This document shows positions 52,815-60,515 of a stretch of DNA of 64,000 nt, piece by piece. How positions within the stretch are numbered: the stretch's first letter is position 1; each line of letters opens with the position of its first letter. Where the stretch lies: contig JAEXDA010000034.1 in assembly GCA_023401925.1 (NCBI GenBank), positions 1-64,000 of the forward strand. The letters run 5' to 3'. Position numbers and translations under genes: made by a program. The stretch comes from Bacillota bacterium. Its GTDB lineage: Bacteria > Bacillota > UBA4882 > UBA8346. The notes below the pieces were generated by a model. The model searched no databases. It saw only the letters and a program-made list of their open reading frames with translations, and was not told the origin of the DNA.

Positions 52815-53957
52815 ATGTTTAGACTACTAACCGCCATAAAGTGTCTTTTATATGCCCTGGTTTTTATTTTGGCAATTCATAAAACTTCAGTCAGTCTTGA
52901 ACTGGCGGGAGTAATGATTATCATATTAATCAGCGGATTTTGGCGCAGCTTTGAACGGTATACCCAAAAAAAGGTAAATGTGTTTACTTTGTTGCTGGAT
53001 TTAATTTTGGTTTTTTGTTTCGTTTTACTCTCAAAAAGCGGTCACTACGATAAACTTTTTATGGTTTATTTGGCCGAAGGTACAGCAATATTGCCTAAAC
53101 CATTTGTTTTTGTTTATGGTATACTTGTTACAACCGCCAGTATGGGGGCTACAGCATTACATAACTTAAAGGAATGCGGGCAGCCGTATTTACCCGGATT
53201 TTTCGAGGTACTGTTATATGCATTGGTGTTTGTGTTGGTTTGGAGTGAAAGACGGCAACGAGAAGAACGATTAGTTTATGAAAAGTTGACGAAGGAATTG
53301 CGATACGTTAATCTGCAATTGCAGAAAAGCATGGCTTTGAATGAAAGTCTGGCTTCCGAGGCGGAACGAAGACAACTTGTTGGTGAAATTCATGATAGCT
53401 TGGGATACCATCTTACCGGTTTACTTTTGACTCTTGAAGCTGGAAAAAAACTGGTGAGCCACGATAAGGAAGCTGCAAAAAATTATTGGGATAAAGCACT
53501 TGAACTTTCCCGGGTTGCTATTCTTTCGGTACGGGAATTGGTTGCGGTAAAAAAGGAATCGAAATTTGAATTTGAATTGACCTCCCGTCTAAAGGAAATG
53601 GCACGGGAGGTTCAATCATTAACCGGTTTGCAGATTGATATTAGGATTCAGGATATGAGACTTTCGGGCAAAGAACAGTTTGCAATGTACCGCATTTTTC
53701 AAGAGGCGATCACTAACACCTTGCGTTATGCCAATGCCAGCCGGGTTAAAATCGTCATTTCCGGCAACCAGGAATACTTGGATTTCTCCTATGAAGATAA
53801 TGGCGAAGGGACGAATCGGATTGAAGCCGGCAATGGTTTAAAGGGCATGAACCGCAGAATTTTAGAGATGGGCGGCTTCATTCATTTTCAGTCTCAAACA
53901 GGTATGGGCTTTAAAATCGACGGGCGTATTGTTGGGCGAAGGAAAAATAATGAATAA
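52815..53957 (+). CDS. NarL-type sensor histidine kinase
   Basis: A 380-residue membrane kinase. Residues 1-150 hold about five or six hydrophobic segments (a MASE- or 5TM-like sensor, no large outer loop). A coiled linker is followed by the HisKA_3 box with the phospho-His in LVGEIHDSLGYHLTGLLLTL, and an HATPase domain with FQEAITNTLRYANASRVKI (N box), YEDNGEG (G1) and GNGLKGMNRRILEMGG (G2). It overlaps the response regulator by eight bases. The signal is unknown. Confidence 0.92.
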   Translation: MFRLLTAIKCLLYALVFILAIHKTSVSLELAGVMIIILISGFWRSFERYTQKKVNVFTLLLDLILVFCFVLLSKSGHYDKLFMVYLAEGTAILPKPFVFVYGILVTTASMGATALHNLKECGQPYLPGFFEVLLYALVFVLVWSERRQREERLVYEKLTKELRYVNLQLQKSMALNESLASEAERRQLVGEIHDSLGYHLTGLLLTLEAGKKLVSHDKEAAKNYWDKALELSRVAILSVRELVAVKKESKFEFELTSRLKEMAREVQSLTGLQIDIRIQDMRLSGKEQFAMYRIFQEAITNTLRYANASRVKIVISGNQEYLDFSYEDNGEGTNRIEAGNGLKGMNRRILEMGGFIHFQSQTGMGFKIDGRIVGRRKNNE

Positions 53958-54603
53958 AATAAAGATTTTAATTGCCGACGACCAACCGATCGTTTGCGAG
54001 GGGTTAAACGTTATTTTAAAACTTGAAGAAGATTTTGAAGTTGTCGGTATTTGCTATAATGGACAAGAGACGCTGGATTTCTGCAGGAAAATTCAGCCGG
54101 ATATCATATTAATGGATGCGCGGATGCCTCAATTGGGCGGAATTGAAGCAACCAAAGAAATCAATCAATTGTTTCCCAAGATCAAGGTGCTTATTTTGAC
54201 GACTTTTAATGAAGAGACATTGATTTATGATGGATTGAAGAATGGCGCCAAGGGCTTTTTACTGAAAGATACAGAACCCGATGAGTTATGCAAAAACATC
54301 AGAATCGTTCATGCCGGAGGGGCTTGCCTTCATCCGGAGGTAACATTAAAGGTGCTGGGAATGATTTCAACTCAAGGGAGAGGAGTTACATTTGATAACT
54401 TATCCGGTGACTTCGAGCAATTGACCGGCAGGGAAAAGGAAGTATTGAATTTGATTGGCAGAGGCTTATCAAATATTGAAATAGCCAATGAATTGTTTAT
54501 AACCGAAGGAACAGTAAAAAATCATGTCAGTAATTTACTTGCCAAGCTTGGCGCTAGAGATAGGACACAATTAGCAATTTTGGCCCAGAAAAATATGACT
54601 TAA
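53950..54603 (+). CDS. NarL/FixJ-family response regulator
   Basis: A 217-residue regulator: receiver domain with IADDQPIVCEG, phospho-Asp in ILMDARMPQLGG, TTF switch Thr and LLKDTEPDEL; then the LuxR-type helix-turn-helix (LTGREKEVLNLIGRGLSNIE, ITEGTVKNHVSNLLAKLG). ATG 53950 has GAAGGAAA upstream, within the end of the kinase gene, so the pair is translationally coupled. A terminator follows. The two downstream genes (54716, 56430) are plausible targets. Confidence 0.94.
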   Translation: MNKIKILIADDQPIVCEGLNVILKLEEDFEVVGICYNGQETLDFCRKIQPDIILMDARMPQLGGIEATKEINQLFPKIKVLILTTFNEETLIYDGLKNGAKGFLLKDTEPDELCKNIRIVHAGGACLHPEVTLKVLGMISTQGRGVTFDNLSGDFEQLTGREKEVLNLIGRGLSNIEIANELFITEGTVKNHVSNLLAKLGARDRTQLAILAQKNMT

Positions 54604-54643
54604 GTAAGAGTAATTTCTAACCCTGGATAGATGCGTAGTATCG

Positions 54644-54680
54644 CCCTCATCTTTAATATAAAGGTGAGGGTTTTTGTTTT
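54644..54680 (+). terminator. Intrinsic terminator after the two-component operon
   Basis: CCCTCATCTTT and AAAGGTGAGGG (one G-U) pair around AATAT, followed by TTTTTGTTTTT. Confidence 0.92.
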
Positions 54681-54715
54681 TGGGTACAAAATCAATTTTT
54701 ATAGGAGACAAGATT

Positions 54716-56338
54716 ATGAAACATAAAAAAACAATGTCCGCCGTGGTAATCATTTTTCTGGTTTTGTTTATTTCCGTATTTTTTACCGTATTTCAGATAA
54801 AAACAGAAACCAAAGATTTGTTTCGGATGAATAAGGAGCTTCAAGAAGAAGGCTATTACATGGCCGAATTTGAATTTAAAATGTTGGGGATAGCTTATTG
54901 GCTAGATAAAGGCTGTTATTACACGGCATTGTCGCGGCTTAACCAGTTGCACAAACAATTAAAATCGAAAGTGGGATTAATTAAAATCCCGCCATTTACC
55001 AACAAAGAAGCGGAAATGGAATTTTATCTGAATCTTCAAAATCCCCAGACCGGCGCATTTATGGATGATACCTATCCTTACTGCACTTATAATGAGGTTA
55101 CTGAAAATGTCTTAAACCATCTTGCGGCATTGGCTAAGGAAACAGGAAAGCCGTTGCGGTTAAAGTATCCTCTTAGATACTTGGATGAGATTAACACGCC
55201 TAAAAAGTTGAAGGTTTTTTTGGATGACGTGTCCAAAGTGGGCTGGATTGCCTCTAGTTTTCCGCAAACCAGTTTTGTTTTCGCCAGAAGCCTGCTCAGT
55301 TATTACAACGGGGAAGGCGTCATCGGGCAGAATAAGTTGTATGATTTTTCTCCGGAATGGAAACAGGCTTTATTGCAATGGTTCTATGAAAATCAAGACC
55401 CACGGACCGGTTTTTGGGGCCCCAAATCAAGAATAGGCGCCAAGTTCTGGAAGAAAGATTTGAACAATACAGCCTCAATTATCAAAGTATTCATTGATAG
55501 GAACGGCAATGACACTCAGGAGTTATTTCCTTTGCAATACAAAAAAGAGATGTTTAAAACGGCTCTTGAGGTTATGTCCGAACCCATGCCCGCCGACACC
55601 GATTTGGATGAATGGCACGAATGGGCATTAAAAATGGGAAAAGGTACAGCCATGCTGACCCGATATTTATGGAAAGACGTTTCGCGCGGAGATAAAGCGA
55701 GGGCTAAAGAATTGATGGCCGGTTTTGTTGCGATCAGCTTTAAAAAGTATTATGTTGCGGGGGAAGGAGCATTCAGCTATTATCCTGATGCAAAATATGC
55801 CACGTTAGATGGCACGGGCGGAAAAATGGCAGAGTTTACCGATATGGGTTTTTTTTCGGCGGAAAAGCAAAAATATTTATGGGGAAATCCAGAAGACGGG
55901 ATGATTGACCTTGGCATGCATCTTGTGTCAGGACTTACCGTTGATGATATGGCTAAAATCGCCAGTCATCCGGAAATCAATGCGTTACGTTTTTATGATA
56001 CGATTCCTGACTTCGGCGATCTGGTATCGGGAGTATTCGCGGTTGCATACCCGCAAAAAACTTCCGTTCTGGACATCATGGATTTTGCTCCCAAAGTGAA
56101 ACATTGGCTTGATACCACTTCACAAAGCATGGGAAATTGGGTCTCCAAAGAAACAACCATGCAAGAATTGGATTCTTTGAAAGTAAAAAAAGTTGCTGTG
56201 TACAAAGATGAAAACCCCCTTGAAATCCTCACTGAATCTTTGAAAAAAAATGGACGAATTGTGGTGATCGGCTTTGATGTTTTACAAACGCCGAGATATA
56301 AAATTACTTTTGAATTACAATCAAACCCTTATTTTTAA
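54716..56338 (+). CDS. Membrane-anchored protein with possible alpha/alpha-toroid
   Basis: A 540-residue protein with an N-terminal anchor (MSAVVIIFLVLFISVFFTVF) and a large outer part. Two QNP.TG-type motifs, YLNLQNPQTGAFMDDTYPY and WFYENQDPRTGFWGPKS, resemble the repeats of the alpha/alpha-toroid (prenyltransferase/cyclase-like) fold. Other helices (NVLNHLAALAKETG, GTAMLTRYLWKDV) fit a helical barrel. No catalytic motif of a known enzyme is recognised. ATG 54716 has ATAGGAGA upstream. It follows a two-component system after a terminator. The fold is inference only. Confidence 0.6.
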   Translation: MKHKKTMSAVVIIFLVLFISVFFTVFQIKTETKDLFRMNKELQEEGYYMAEFEFKMLGIAYWLDKGCYYTALSRLNQLHKQLKSKVGLIKIPPFTNKEAEMEFYLNLQNPQTGAFMDDTYPYCTYNEVTENVLNHLAALAKETGKPLRLKYPLRYLDEINTPKKLKVFLDDVSKVGWIASSFPQTSFVFARSLLSYYNGEGVIGQNKLYDFSPEWKQALLQWFYENQDPRTGFWGPKSRIGAKFWKKDLNNTASIIKVFIDRNGNDTQELFPLQYKKEMFKTALEVMSEPMPADTDLDEWHEWALKMGKGTAMLTRYLWKDVSRGDKARAKELMAGFVAISFKKYYVAGEGAFSYYPDAKYATLDGTGGKMAEFTDMGFFSAEKQKYLWGNPEDGMIDLGMHLVSGLTVDDMAKIASHPEINALRFYDTIPDFGDLVSGVFAVAYPQKTSVLDIMDFAPKVKHWLDTTSQSMGNWVSKETTMQELDSLKVKKVAVYKDENPLEILTESLKKNGRIVVIGFDVLQTPRYKITFELQSNPYF

Positions 56339-56429
56339 AGAAAGAAAATAACTAACAAAAACATGATGAATCCCATTTGTGGTATTTATCAATGGATGAC
56401 GACATATCTTTTTATGGGGTGAATAAAGA

Positions 56430-57014
56430 ATGTCGGTATCTGTCAGGATTTTAATAGTAGCGGTGCTTAATTTTGCGGCCTTAATTTACCTGGTCGTAAA
56501 GTTATTAGCCAGCGGCAATCATTTAGCCGGAAGTTTAAAATTGGCCTGGGATTTTATCCTGGGTAAACCGGATCAGAGCGACTATCCGATCTATACCCGG
56601 ATGATCTGGGTGCCTATTCTCAGAAAATCCTGGTGGTTTATGTTGATCATCTATTCCTTATCCTGGATTATCACGGATAATCTTTATATGGATATTGGAA
56701 TTGTCTTCCTGGTTTTCATTCATATATTTTGGTATCTTTATGCATCGATGACTTTCAAGACAAAGTATGACCGGATTTTGCATTTTACCGCCGATTGGGG
56801 AATGATTTATAAAGAAATTCCCCACGATTCTTTTCTGTTGGAGAAAACTTTGGCTGAACTGGACTTGCGGAAAAAGAATCTCCTGATTCTTGCGATTGAA
56901 CGGAATAATCAATTAAATCCTTTTCCCAAAGGTTTGGAACGGATCGAAGCCGGTGACCGTATTGTAATGTTTGGTGATTTAGGAGCATACCAGAGTATTT
57001 TTAATGAACTTTAA
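56430..57014 (+). CDS. Membrane protein with TrkA_C-like domain
   Basis: A 194-residue protein with one N-terminal helix, a short polar part, two or three helices in the middle (SWWFMLIIYSLSWIITDNLY, DIGIVFLVFIHIFWYLY) and a C-terminal domain that looks like TrkA_C/RCK_C (LAELDLRKKNLLILAIERNN, then FPKGLERIEAGDRIVMFGDL). TrkA_C domains bind small ligands such as c-di-AMP in potassium transport proteins. There is no NAD-binding TrkA_N domain or pore loop. ATG follows GGGGTG. It ends just before the mtrB promoter. Confidence 0.75.
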   Translation: MSVSVRILIVAVLNFAALIYLVVKLLASGNHLAGSLKLAWDFILGKPDQSDYPIYTRMIWVPILRKSWWFMLIIYSLSWIITDNLYMDIGIVFLVFIHIFWYLYASMTFKTKYDRILHFTADWGMIYKEIPHDSFLLEKTLAELDLRKKNLLILAIERNNQLNPFPKGLERIEAGDRIVMFGDLGAYQSIFNEL

Positions 57015-57050
57015 CCGGAAATGCCAATGGTGTTTTGTACAATGATTTAC

Positions 57051-57079
57051 TTGACAGAGATCCCAAAGCTAACTATAAT
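57051..57079 (+). promoter_or_regulatory. Consensus promoter of the mtrB-trp operon
   Basis: TTGACA (57051-57056) and TATAAT (57074-57079) are both perfect and are 17 bp apart. No other promoter is visible between mtrB and the first structural gene. Confidence 0.85.
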
Positions 57080-57137
57080 ATGAATATATTATTGGAAAAT
57101 TTTTCGGTTTTAAAAATCTGAATTTAGGATGAGTTCT

Positions 57138-57380
57138 ATGGAGCCATTGGATCATACAGAAGAGATTAGTGGAGATTATGTTGTTGTCCGGGCATTGGAA
57201 GATGGTGTCACCATTATCGGATTGACCAGAGGAAAAGACACCAAATTTCATCACACCGAAAAGTTGGACCGGGGTGAAGTGATGTTGTTTCAGTTTACCG
57301 AACATACTTCAGCCATGAAAATTCGTGGTAAAGCCGAAGTTTTTACAAAACACGGCCAAATCCAAAGCGGCAGAGAATAA
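57138..57380 (+). CDS. mtrB: Tryptophan RNA-binding attenuation protein (TRAP)
   Basis: An 80-residue subunit of the ring-shaped protein that, when loaded with tryptophan, wraps RNA with repeated (G/U)AG triplets and stops trp expression. The match to Bacillus MtrB is strong: YVVVRALEDGVTIIGLTRG, DTKFHHTEKLDRGEV and FTEHTSAMKIRGKAEV. The RNA-binding Lys and Arg residues (K in TKFHH; K and R in MKIRG) and the tryptophan-pocket Gly/Thr region are kept. ATG 57138 fits the AGGATGAG box; ATG 57129 overlaps it. In Bacillus mtrB is paired with folE (mtrA) away from trp; here it heads the trp operon. Confidence 0.95.
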   Translation: MEPLDHTEEISGDYVVVRALEDGVTIIGLTRGKDTKFHHTEKLDRGEVMLFQFTEHTSAMKIRGKAEVFTKHGQIQSGRE

Positions 57381-57397
57381 TAGGGCGCTAGGCGCTA

Positions 57398-57435
57398 AAG
57401 TTAAGTTTAGTTTAGTTTAGTTTATCATAGTTGAG
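57398..57435 (+). promoter_or_regulatory. TRAP-binding triplet array, first part
   Basis: At exactly 5-nt steps from 57398 the triplets are AAG, AAG, UAG, UAG, UAG, UAU, UAG, GAG: seven of eight end in AG. The 2-nt spacers are UU except for one CA. This is the arrangement of TRAP sites in Bacillus trp leaders. It begins 17 nt after the mtrB stop codon. Confidence 0.85.
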
Positions 57436-57511
57436 GGGCTGCGAAGCCCGGAGAAGCTCGGGTAAACCCGTTATATAAGGGGAATCCCGGAGCATAGGGG
57501 CTATAAAGCCC
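57436..57511 (+). other. Spacer with four small hairpins in the trp leader
   Basis: GGGCT-GCGA-AGCCC (57436-57449, a GNRA loop), CGGG-TAAA-CCCG (57459-57470), GGG-AAT-CCC-like (about 57481-57488) and GGGCT-ATAA-AGCCC (57498-57511) lie one after another between the two triplet arrays. They could compact the spacer and bring the arrays together; this is inference. Confidence 0.5.
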
Positions 57512-57537
57512 GCCAGTAGAGGGACGAATTGTTGTCT

Positions 57538-57555
57538 AAGTTGAGATGAGCTGAG
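57538..57555 (+). promoter_or_regulatory. TRAP-binding triplet array, second part
   Basis: AAG, GAG, GAG, GAG at exact 5-nt steps from 57538 (spacers UU, AU, CU). The array ends 15 nt before the terminator stem, where bound TRAP could block a competing antiterminator. A GUCU at 57534-57537 could pair with the AGAC that opens the terminator stem. Confidence 0.75.
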
Positions 57556-57570
57556 CAGTCAGGGTGATGA

Positions 57571-57604
57571 AGACCAGACTCTTGGTAGTCTGGTCTTTTA
57601 TTAT
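57571..57604 (+). terminator. trp leader terminator
   Basis: AGACCAGACT (57571-57580) and AGTCTGGTCT (57587-57596) form a perfect 10-bp stem with a 6-nt loop, followed by TTTATTAT. It stands between the TRAP site and the first trp gene, as in TRAP-controlled attenuators. Confidence 0.92.
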
Positions 57605-57610
57605 ATCCAG

Positions 57611-57637
57611 GAGGAGCCGAGATGAGCATGAGTGAAG
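57611..57637 (+). promoter_or_regulatory. NAG triplets over the start of the aroF-trpE fusion gene
   Basis: GAG, GAG, GAG, GAG, GAG, AAG occur at 57611, 57614, 57619, 57624, 57630 and 57635, spaced by 0, 2, 2, 3 and 2 nt, across the Shine-Dalgarno site and first codons. TRAP could block translation here. Shine-Dalgarno sequences are GAG-rich anyway, so chance is a serious alternative. Confidence 0.4.
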
Positions 57638-59943
57638 CTTTTTTAGAAAATCTGCCTTTGGTTCGGGCAACCGGTAAGGCCAGCCGGTTTCTGATCCACG
57701 GCGTTGAAGTTGGGGGAAATGAACCGGTAATCATCGCCGGACCTTGCGCCGTGGAATCAGCCGCTCAAATTCTTGAAATTGCCCGGAGAGTGAAAGCGGA
57801 AGGCGCCCAAGGCCTGAGAGGAGGGGTCTATAAACCCCGAAGCTCACCTTATAGTTTTCAAGGTTTGGGTGAAAAGGGACTGGAGTATTTGGCAAAAGCC
57901 CGGCAAATAGTGGGCTTGTTTACCGTGGTGGAAGTAACCAGCATTGAGCAGATAGGCCAGGTAATGGACTACGTAGACGTAATTCAAATCGGGGCCCGCA
58001 ATATGCAGAATTTCGAATTGTTAAAAGCAGTAGGGCGGATTCAAAAGCCGGTTTTATTGAAAAGAGGTTTTTCAGCCACCATTCAGGAGTTACTTCAAGC
58101 AGCCGAATATATTTTGTATGAAGGAAACCCCCAGGTTATTCTCTGTGAAAGGGGAATCCGGACTTTCGAAACCATTACCCGCAATACTCTGGATATTAAC
58201 GCAATCCCTCTGCTGAAACAATTAACCCATTTGCCGGTTTTTGCCGATCCCAGTCACGGAACCGGCCGCAGCGACCTGGTTATTCCGGTCGCCAAAGCTA
58301 CTCTTTCCGCCGGCGCCAACGGTCTGATTATCGAAGTCCACCCCAATCCCGATAAAGCTCTTTCCGATGGAAACCAATCATTGGATTTTCAGGGTTTCGC
58401 GGATCTAATGAAAGAATTAAAACTACCCAAAGAACGAAACACCCATCGTATTAAGACTCAGGTTTTACCCTCATTTGAAAAGTTCACCGAAATCATAGCC
58501 GAAAACGACTATCATTATATTCCGGTCCAGGCCGAGTTTATCACTGATTCCGAAACCCCGGTGACGGTTTTTGCCAAACTGGCCGAAGGTACGGGACGCT
58601 TTTTACTGGAAAGCGTTGAACGGGGGGAACAAGTCGGCCGTTATTCGTTCATCGGCTGGGATCCCTTGGTAACTTTGAAAGCTACGGGTAGCCACACCGA
58701 GATCATCGACAAATTATCCGTCAAGAAAATCAACGATCATGATCCGCTGGCCATTCTCAAAGAGACATTGGATTCTTTGAAGGTGGCACCCACCATCCAC
58801 CGGGAGAAATTTTTCGGCGGAGCGGTCGGCTATATTGGTTATGATTACATCCGGCAAATCGAAAAGATACCCCTTTTGAAGCCTGTCGTCATTGAAATGC
58901 CGGATCTTTACTGGATCATACCCCGATACCTGACAACCTTTGACCATGTATCCCATAAGGTAACCATTATTGTATTGGCAAAGGTAGATCAAGCCGACTT
59001 GGAGCGAACATACCAAAACGCCGTCGCCGATTTGGAGGAAATTATCGCCAAATTTCACAAATCCATCGATTTGCAACCCCTTAGCGATTTTCAGGAAACC
59101 GGCCGGGCAACCCAAAGCTGCTCATTGACAAAGGAGCAATATATGGAGAGGGTCGAGAGGATTAAAGAGTACATCAATGCCGGGGATGCTTTTCAAGTGG
59201 TTTTATCCCAGCGAATCGAACAACCTTTCCAAGGGGATCCGCTGTTGTTTTACCGGTTGCTCCGGACGATTAATCCTTCTCCTTATTTGTTTTATCTCGA
59301 TTTTGGCCAATTCCAGCTGGCCGGCTCCTCCCCTGAAGTCATGGTACGAAAGGAAGAGCAAACCGTTACTTTAAAGCCGATTGCCGGTACCAGGCCCCGG
59401 GGTGCTTCCTCGGCTGAAGATGAAATGTTGCGTCAAGAACTGATCCGGGATGAAAAAGAACGGGCCGAACATACCATGCTGGTGGATTTGGGCCGCAACG
59501 ATCTGGGCAGAGTCTGTAAGTTCGGGACTGTGAGTGTCGCCGACCTGATGAATATCGAAAATTATTCCCATGTGATGCATATTGTATCCACAATTTACGG
59601 CGAACTGATGCCCGCTTTTTCGGGAGTGGATTTGCTGCGGGCCGTATTTCCGGCCGGCACTCTTTCCGGCGCTCCCAAAGTCCGGGCCATGGAAATTATC
59701 GAGGAAATCGAACCGATTGAGCGGGGCTTTTATGGCGGCGCCGTAGGATATCTGGGCTTCAACGGCAATCTGGATACCTGCATTACCATCCGGACCGTTT
59801 TATTTAAGGACCATAAAGCAGTTTGTCAGGTGGGAGCGGGAATTGTGGCCGATTCGGTTCCGGAAACGGAATATCAGGAAACCATGAATAAAGCTGGGGC
59901 TTTACTGGCAGCGCTGGCGAAAGTAGGTGGGGGAGCATGCTAG
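57622..59943 (+). CDS. DAHP synthase-anthranilate synthase component I fusion
   Basis: A 773-residue two-enzyme fusion. Residues 1-268 are a class I-beta (AroG/AroA-type) 3-deoxy-7-phosphoheptulonate synthase: IIAGPCAVES, GLRGGVYKPRSSPYSFQGLG, IQIGARNMQNFELL, LLKRGFSATIQE, ADPSHGTGRSD and EVHPNPDKALSDG, so the metal ligands Cys, His, Glu and Asp are all present. From about residue 283 a complete TrpE follows, with the tryptophan-feedback motif FLLESVERGEQVGRYSF and catalytic segments PSPYLFYLDFG, GSSPEVMV, GTRPRG, DLGRNDLGRVC and PAGTLSGAPKVRAMEII. It would make both the first shikimate-pathway intermediate and anthranilate (with TrpG). The ATG has AGGAGGAG upstream. No stop or start separates the halves. 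Confidence 0.93.
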   Translation: MSMSEAFLENLPLVRATGKASRFLIHGVEVGGNEPVIIAGPCAVESAAQILEIARRVKAEGAQGLRGGVYKPRSSPYSFQGLGEKGLEYLAKARQIVGLFTVVEVTSIEQIGQVMDYVDVIQIGARNMQNFELLKAVGRIQKPVLLKRGFSATIQELLQAAEYILYEGNPQVILCERGIRTFETITRNTLDINAIPLLKQLTHLPVFADPSHGTGRSDLVIPVAKATLSAGANGLIIEVHPNPDKALSDGNQSLDFQGFADLMKELKLPKERNTHRIKTQVLPSFEKFTEIIAENDYHYIPVQAEFITDSETPVTVFAKLAEGTGRFLLESVERGEQVGRYSFIGWDPLVTLKATGSHTEIIDKLSVKKINDHDPLAILKETLDSLKVAPTIHREKFFGGAVGYIGYDYIRQIEKIPLLKPVVIEMPDLYWIIPRYLTTFDHVSHKVTIIVLAKVDQADLERTYQNAVADLEEIIAKFHKSIDLQPLSDFQETGRATQSCSLTKEQYMERVERIKEYINAGDAFQVVLSQRIEQPFQGDPLLFYRLLRTINPSPYLFYLDFGQFQLAGSSPEVMVRKEEQTVTLKPIAGTRPRGASSAEDEMLRQELIRDEKERAEHTMLVDLGRNDLGRVCKFGTVSVADLMNIENYSHVMHIVSTIYGELMPAFSGVDLLRAVFPAGTLSGAPKVRAMEIIEEIEPIERGFYGGAVGYLGFNGNLDTCITIRTVLFKDHKAVCQVGAGIVADSVPETEYQETMNKAGALLAALAKVGGGAC

Positions 59944-60500
59944 TGATTATCGATAATTATGATTCATTTACCTATAATTTGGTGCAATATTTCGGTGAAC
60001 TCCGGGCTGAAATCAAAGTCTTCCGGAATGATCAGATTACACTCGACGAGGTAATCAACTTTCATCCCGATCAGGTGGTAATCTCCCCCGGTCCCTGCAC
60101 TCCGAAAGAAAGTGGGATTTCTCCTGAGGTGGTCCGGTACTTCTCCGGAAAAGTTCCCTTGCTCGGCGTTTGCCTGGGCCATCAGTGTATCGGGGAAGTG
60201 TTCGGAGGAAAAGTCATCCGGGCGCCCGCTCCGGTACATGGAAAGATTTCTGTCATCCGTCATACCGGACGGGGTATCTTTACGGGGATACCGGAAATCT
60301 TTGAGGCGGTCCGTTATCATTCCCTGGTAGTCGAGAAGAAGTCGTTCCCATCTGAACTAGAAATCACAGCCACCACCGACGACGGTTTGGTAATGGGACT
60401 CCAGCACTTGAAGGATCCGACCTTCGGGGTTCAGTTTCATCCGGAATCGATTTTTACCGTAGTTGGAAAGAGCTTGCTGGAGAATTTTTTGAAAATATAG
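59937..60500 (+). CDS. trpG: Anthranilate synthase component II (glutamine amidotransferase)
   Basis: Supplies ammonia from glutamine to TrpE. The 187-residue class I amidotransferase has IIDNYDSFTYNLVQYFGEL, ISPGPCTPKESG, the catalytic Cys in LLGVCLGHQCIGE and the His/Glu pair in GVQFHPESIFT. Its ATG overlaps the end of the fusion gene by seven bases. It may also serve para-aminobenzoate synthesis, as trpG does in some Bacillus; no pabB is in the window. Confidence 0.95.
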   Translation: MLVIIDNYDSFTYNLVQYFGELRAEIKVFRNDQITLDEVINFHPDQVVISPGPCTPKESGISPEVVRYFSGKVPLLGVCLGHQCIGEVFGGKVIRAPAPVHGKISVIRHTGRGIFTGIPEIFEAVRYHSLVVEKKSFPSELEITATTDDGLVMGLQHLKDPTFGVQFHPESIFTVVGKSLLENFLKI

Positions 60501-60515
60501 AGGAGATGAGCGTAG
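60498..60515 (+). promoter_or_regulatory. NAG triplets over the trpD ribosome-binding site
   Basis: UAG, GAG, GAG, UAG at exact 5-nt steps (60498, 60503, 60508, 60513) run from the trpG stop across the AGGAG box to the trpD start. TRAP bound here would block trpD translation, as it does for trpG in Bacillus. Four triplets is few. Confidence 0.4.
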
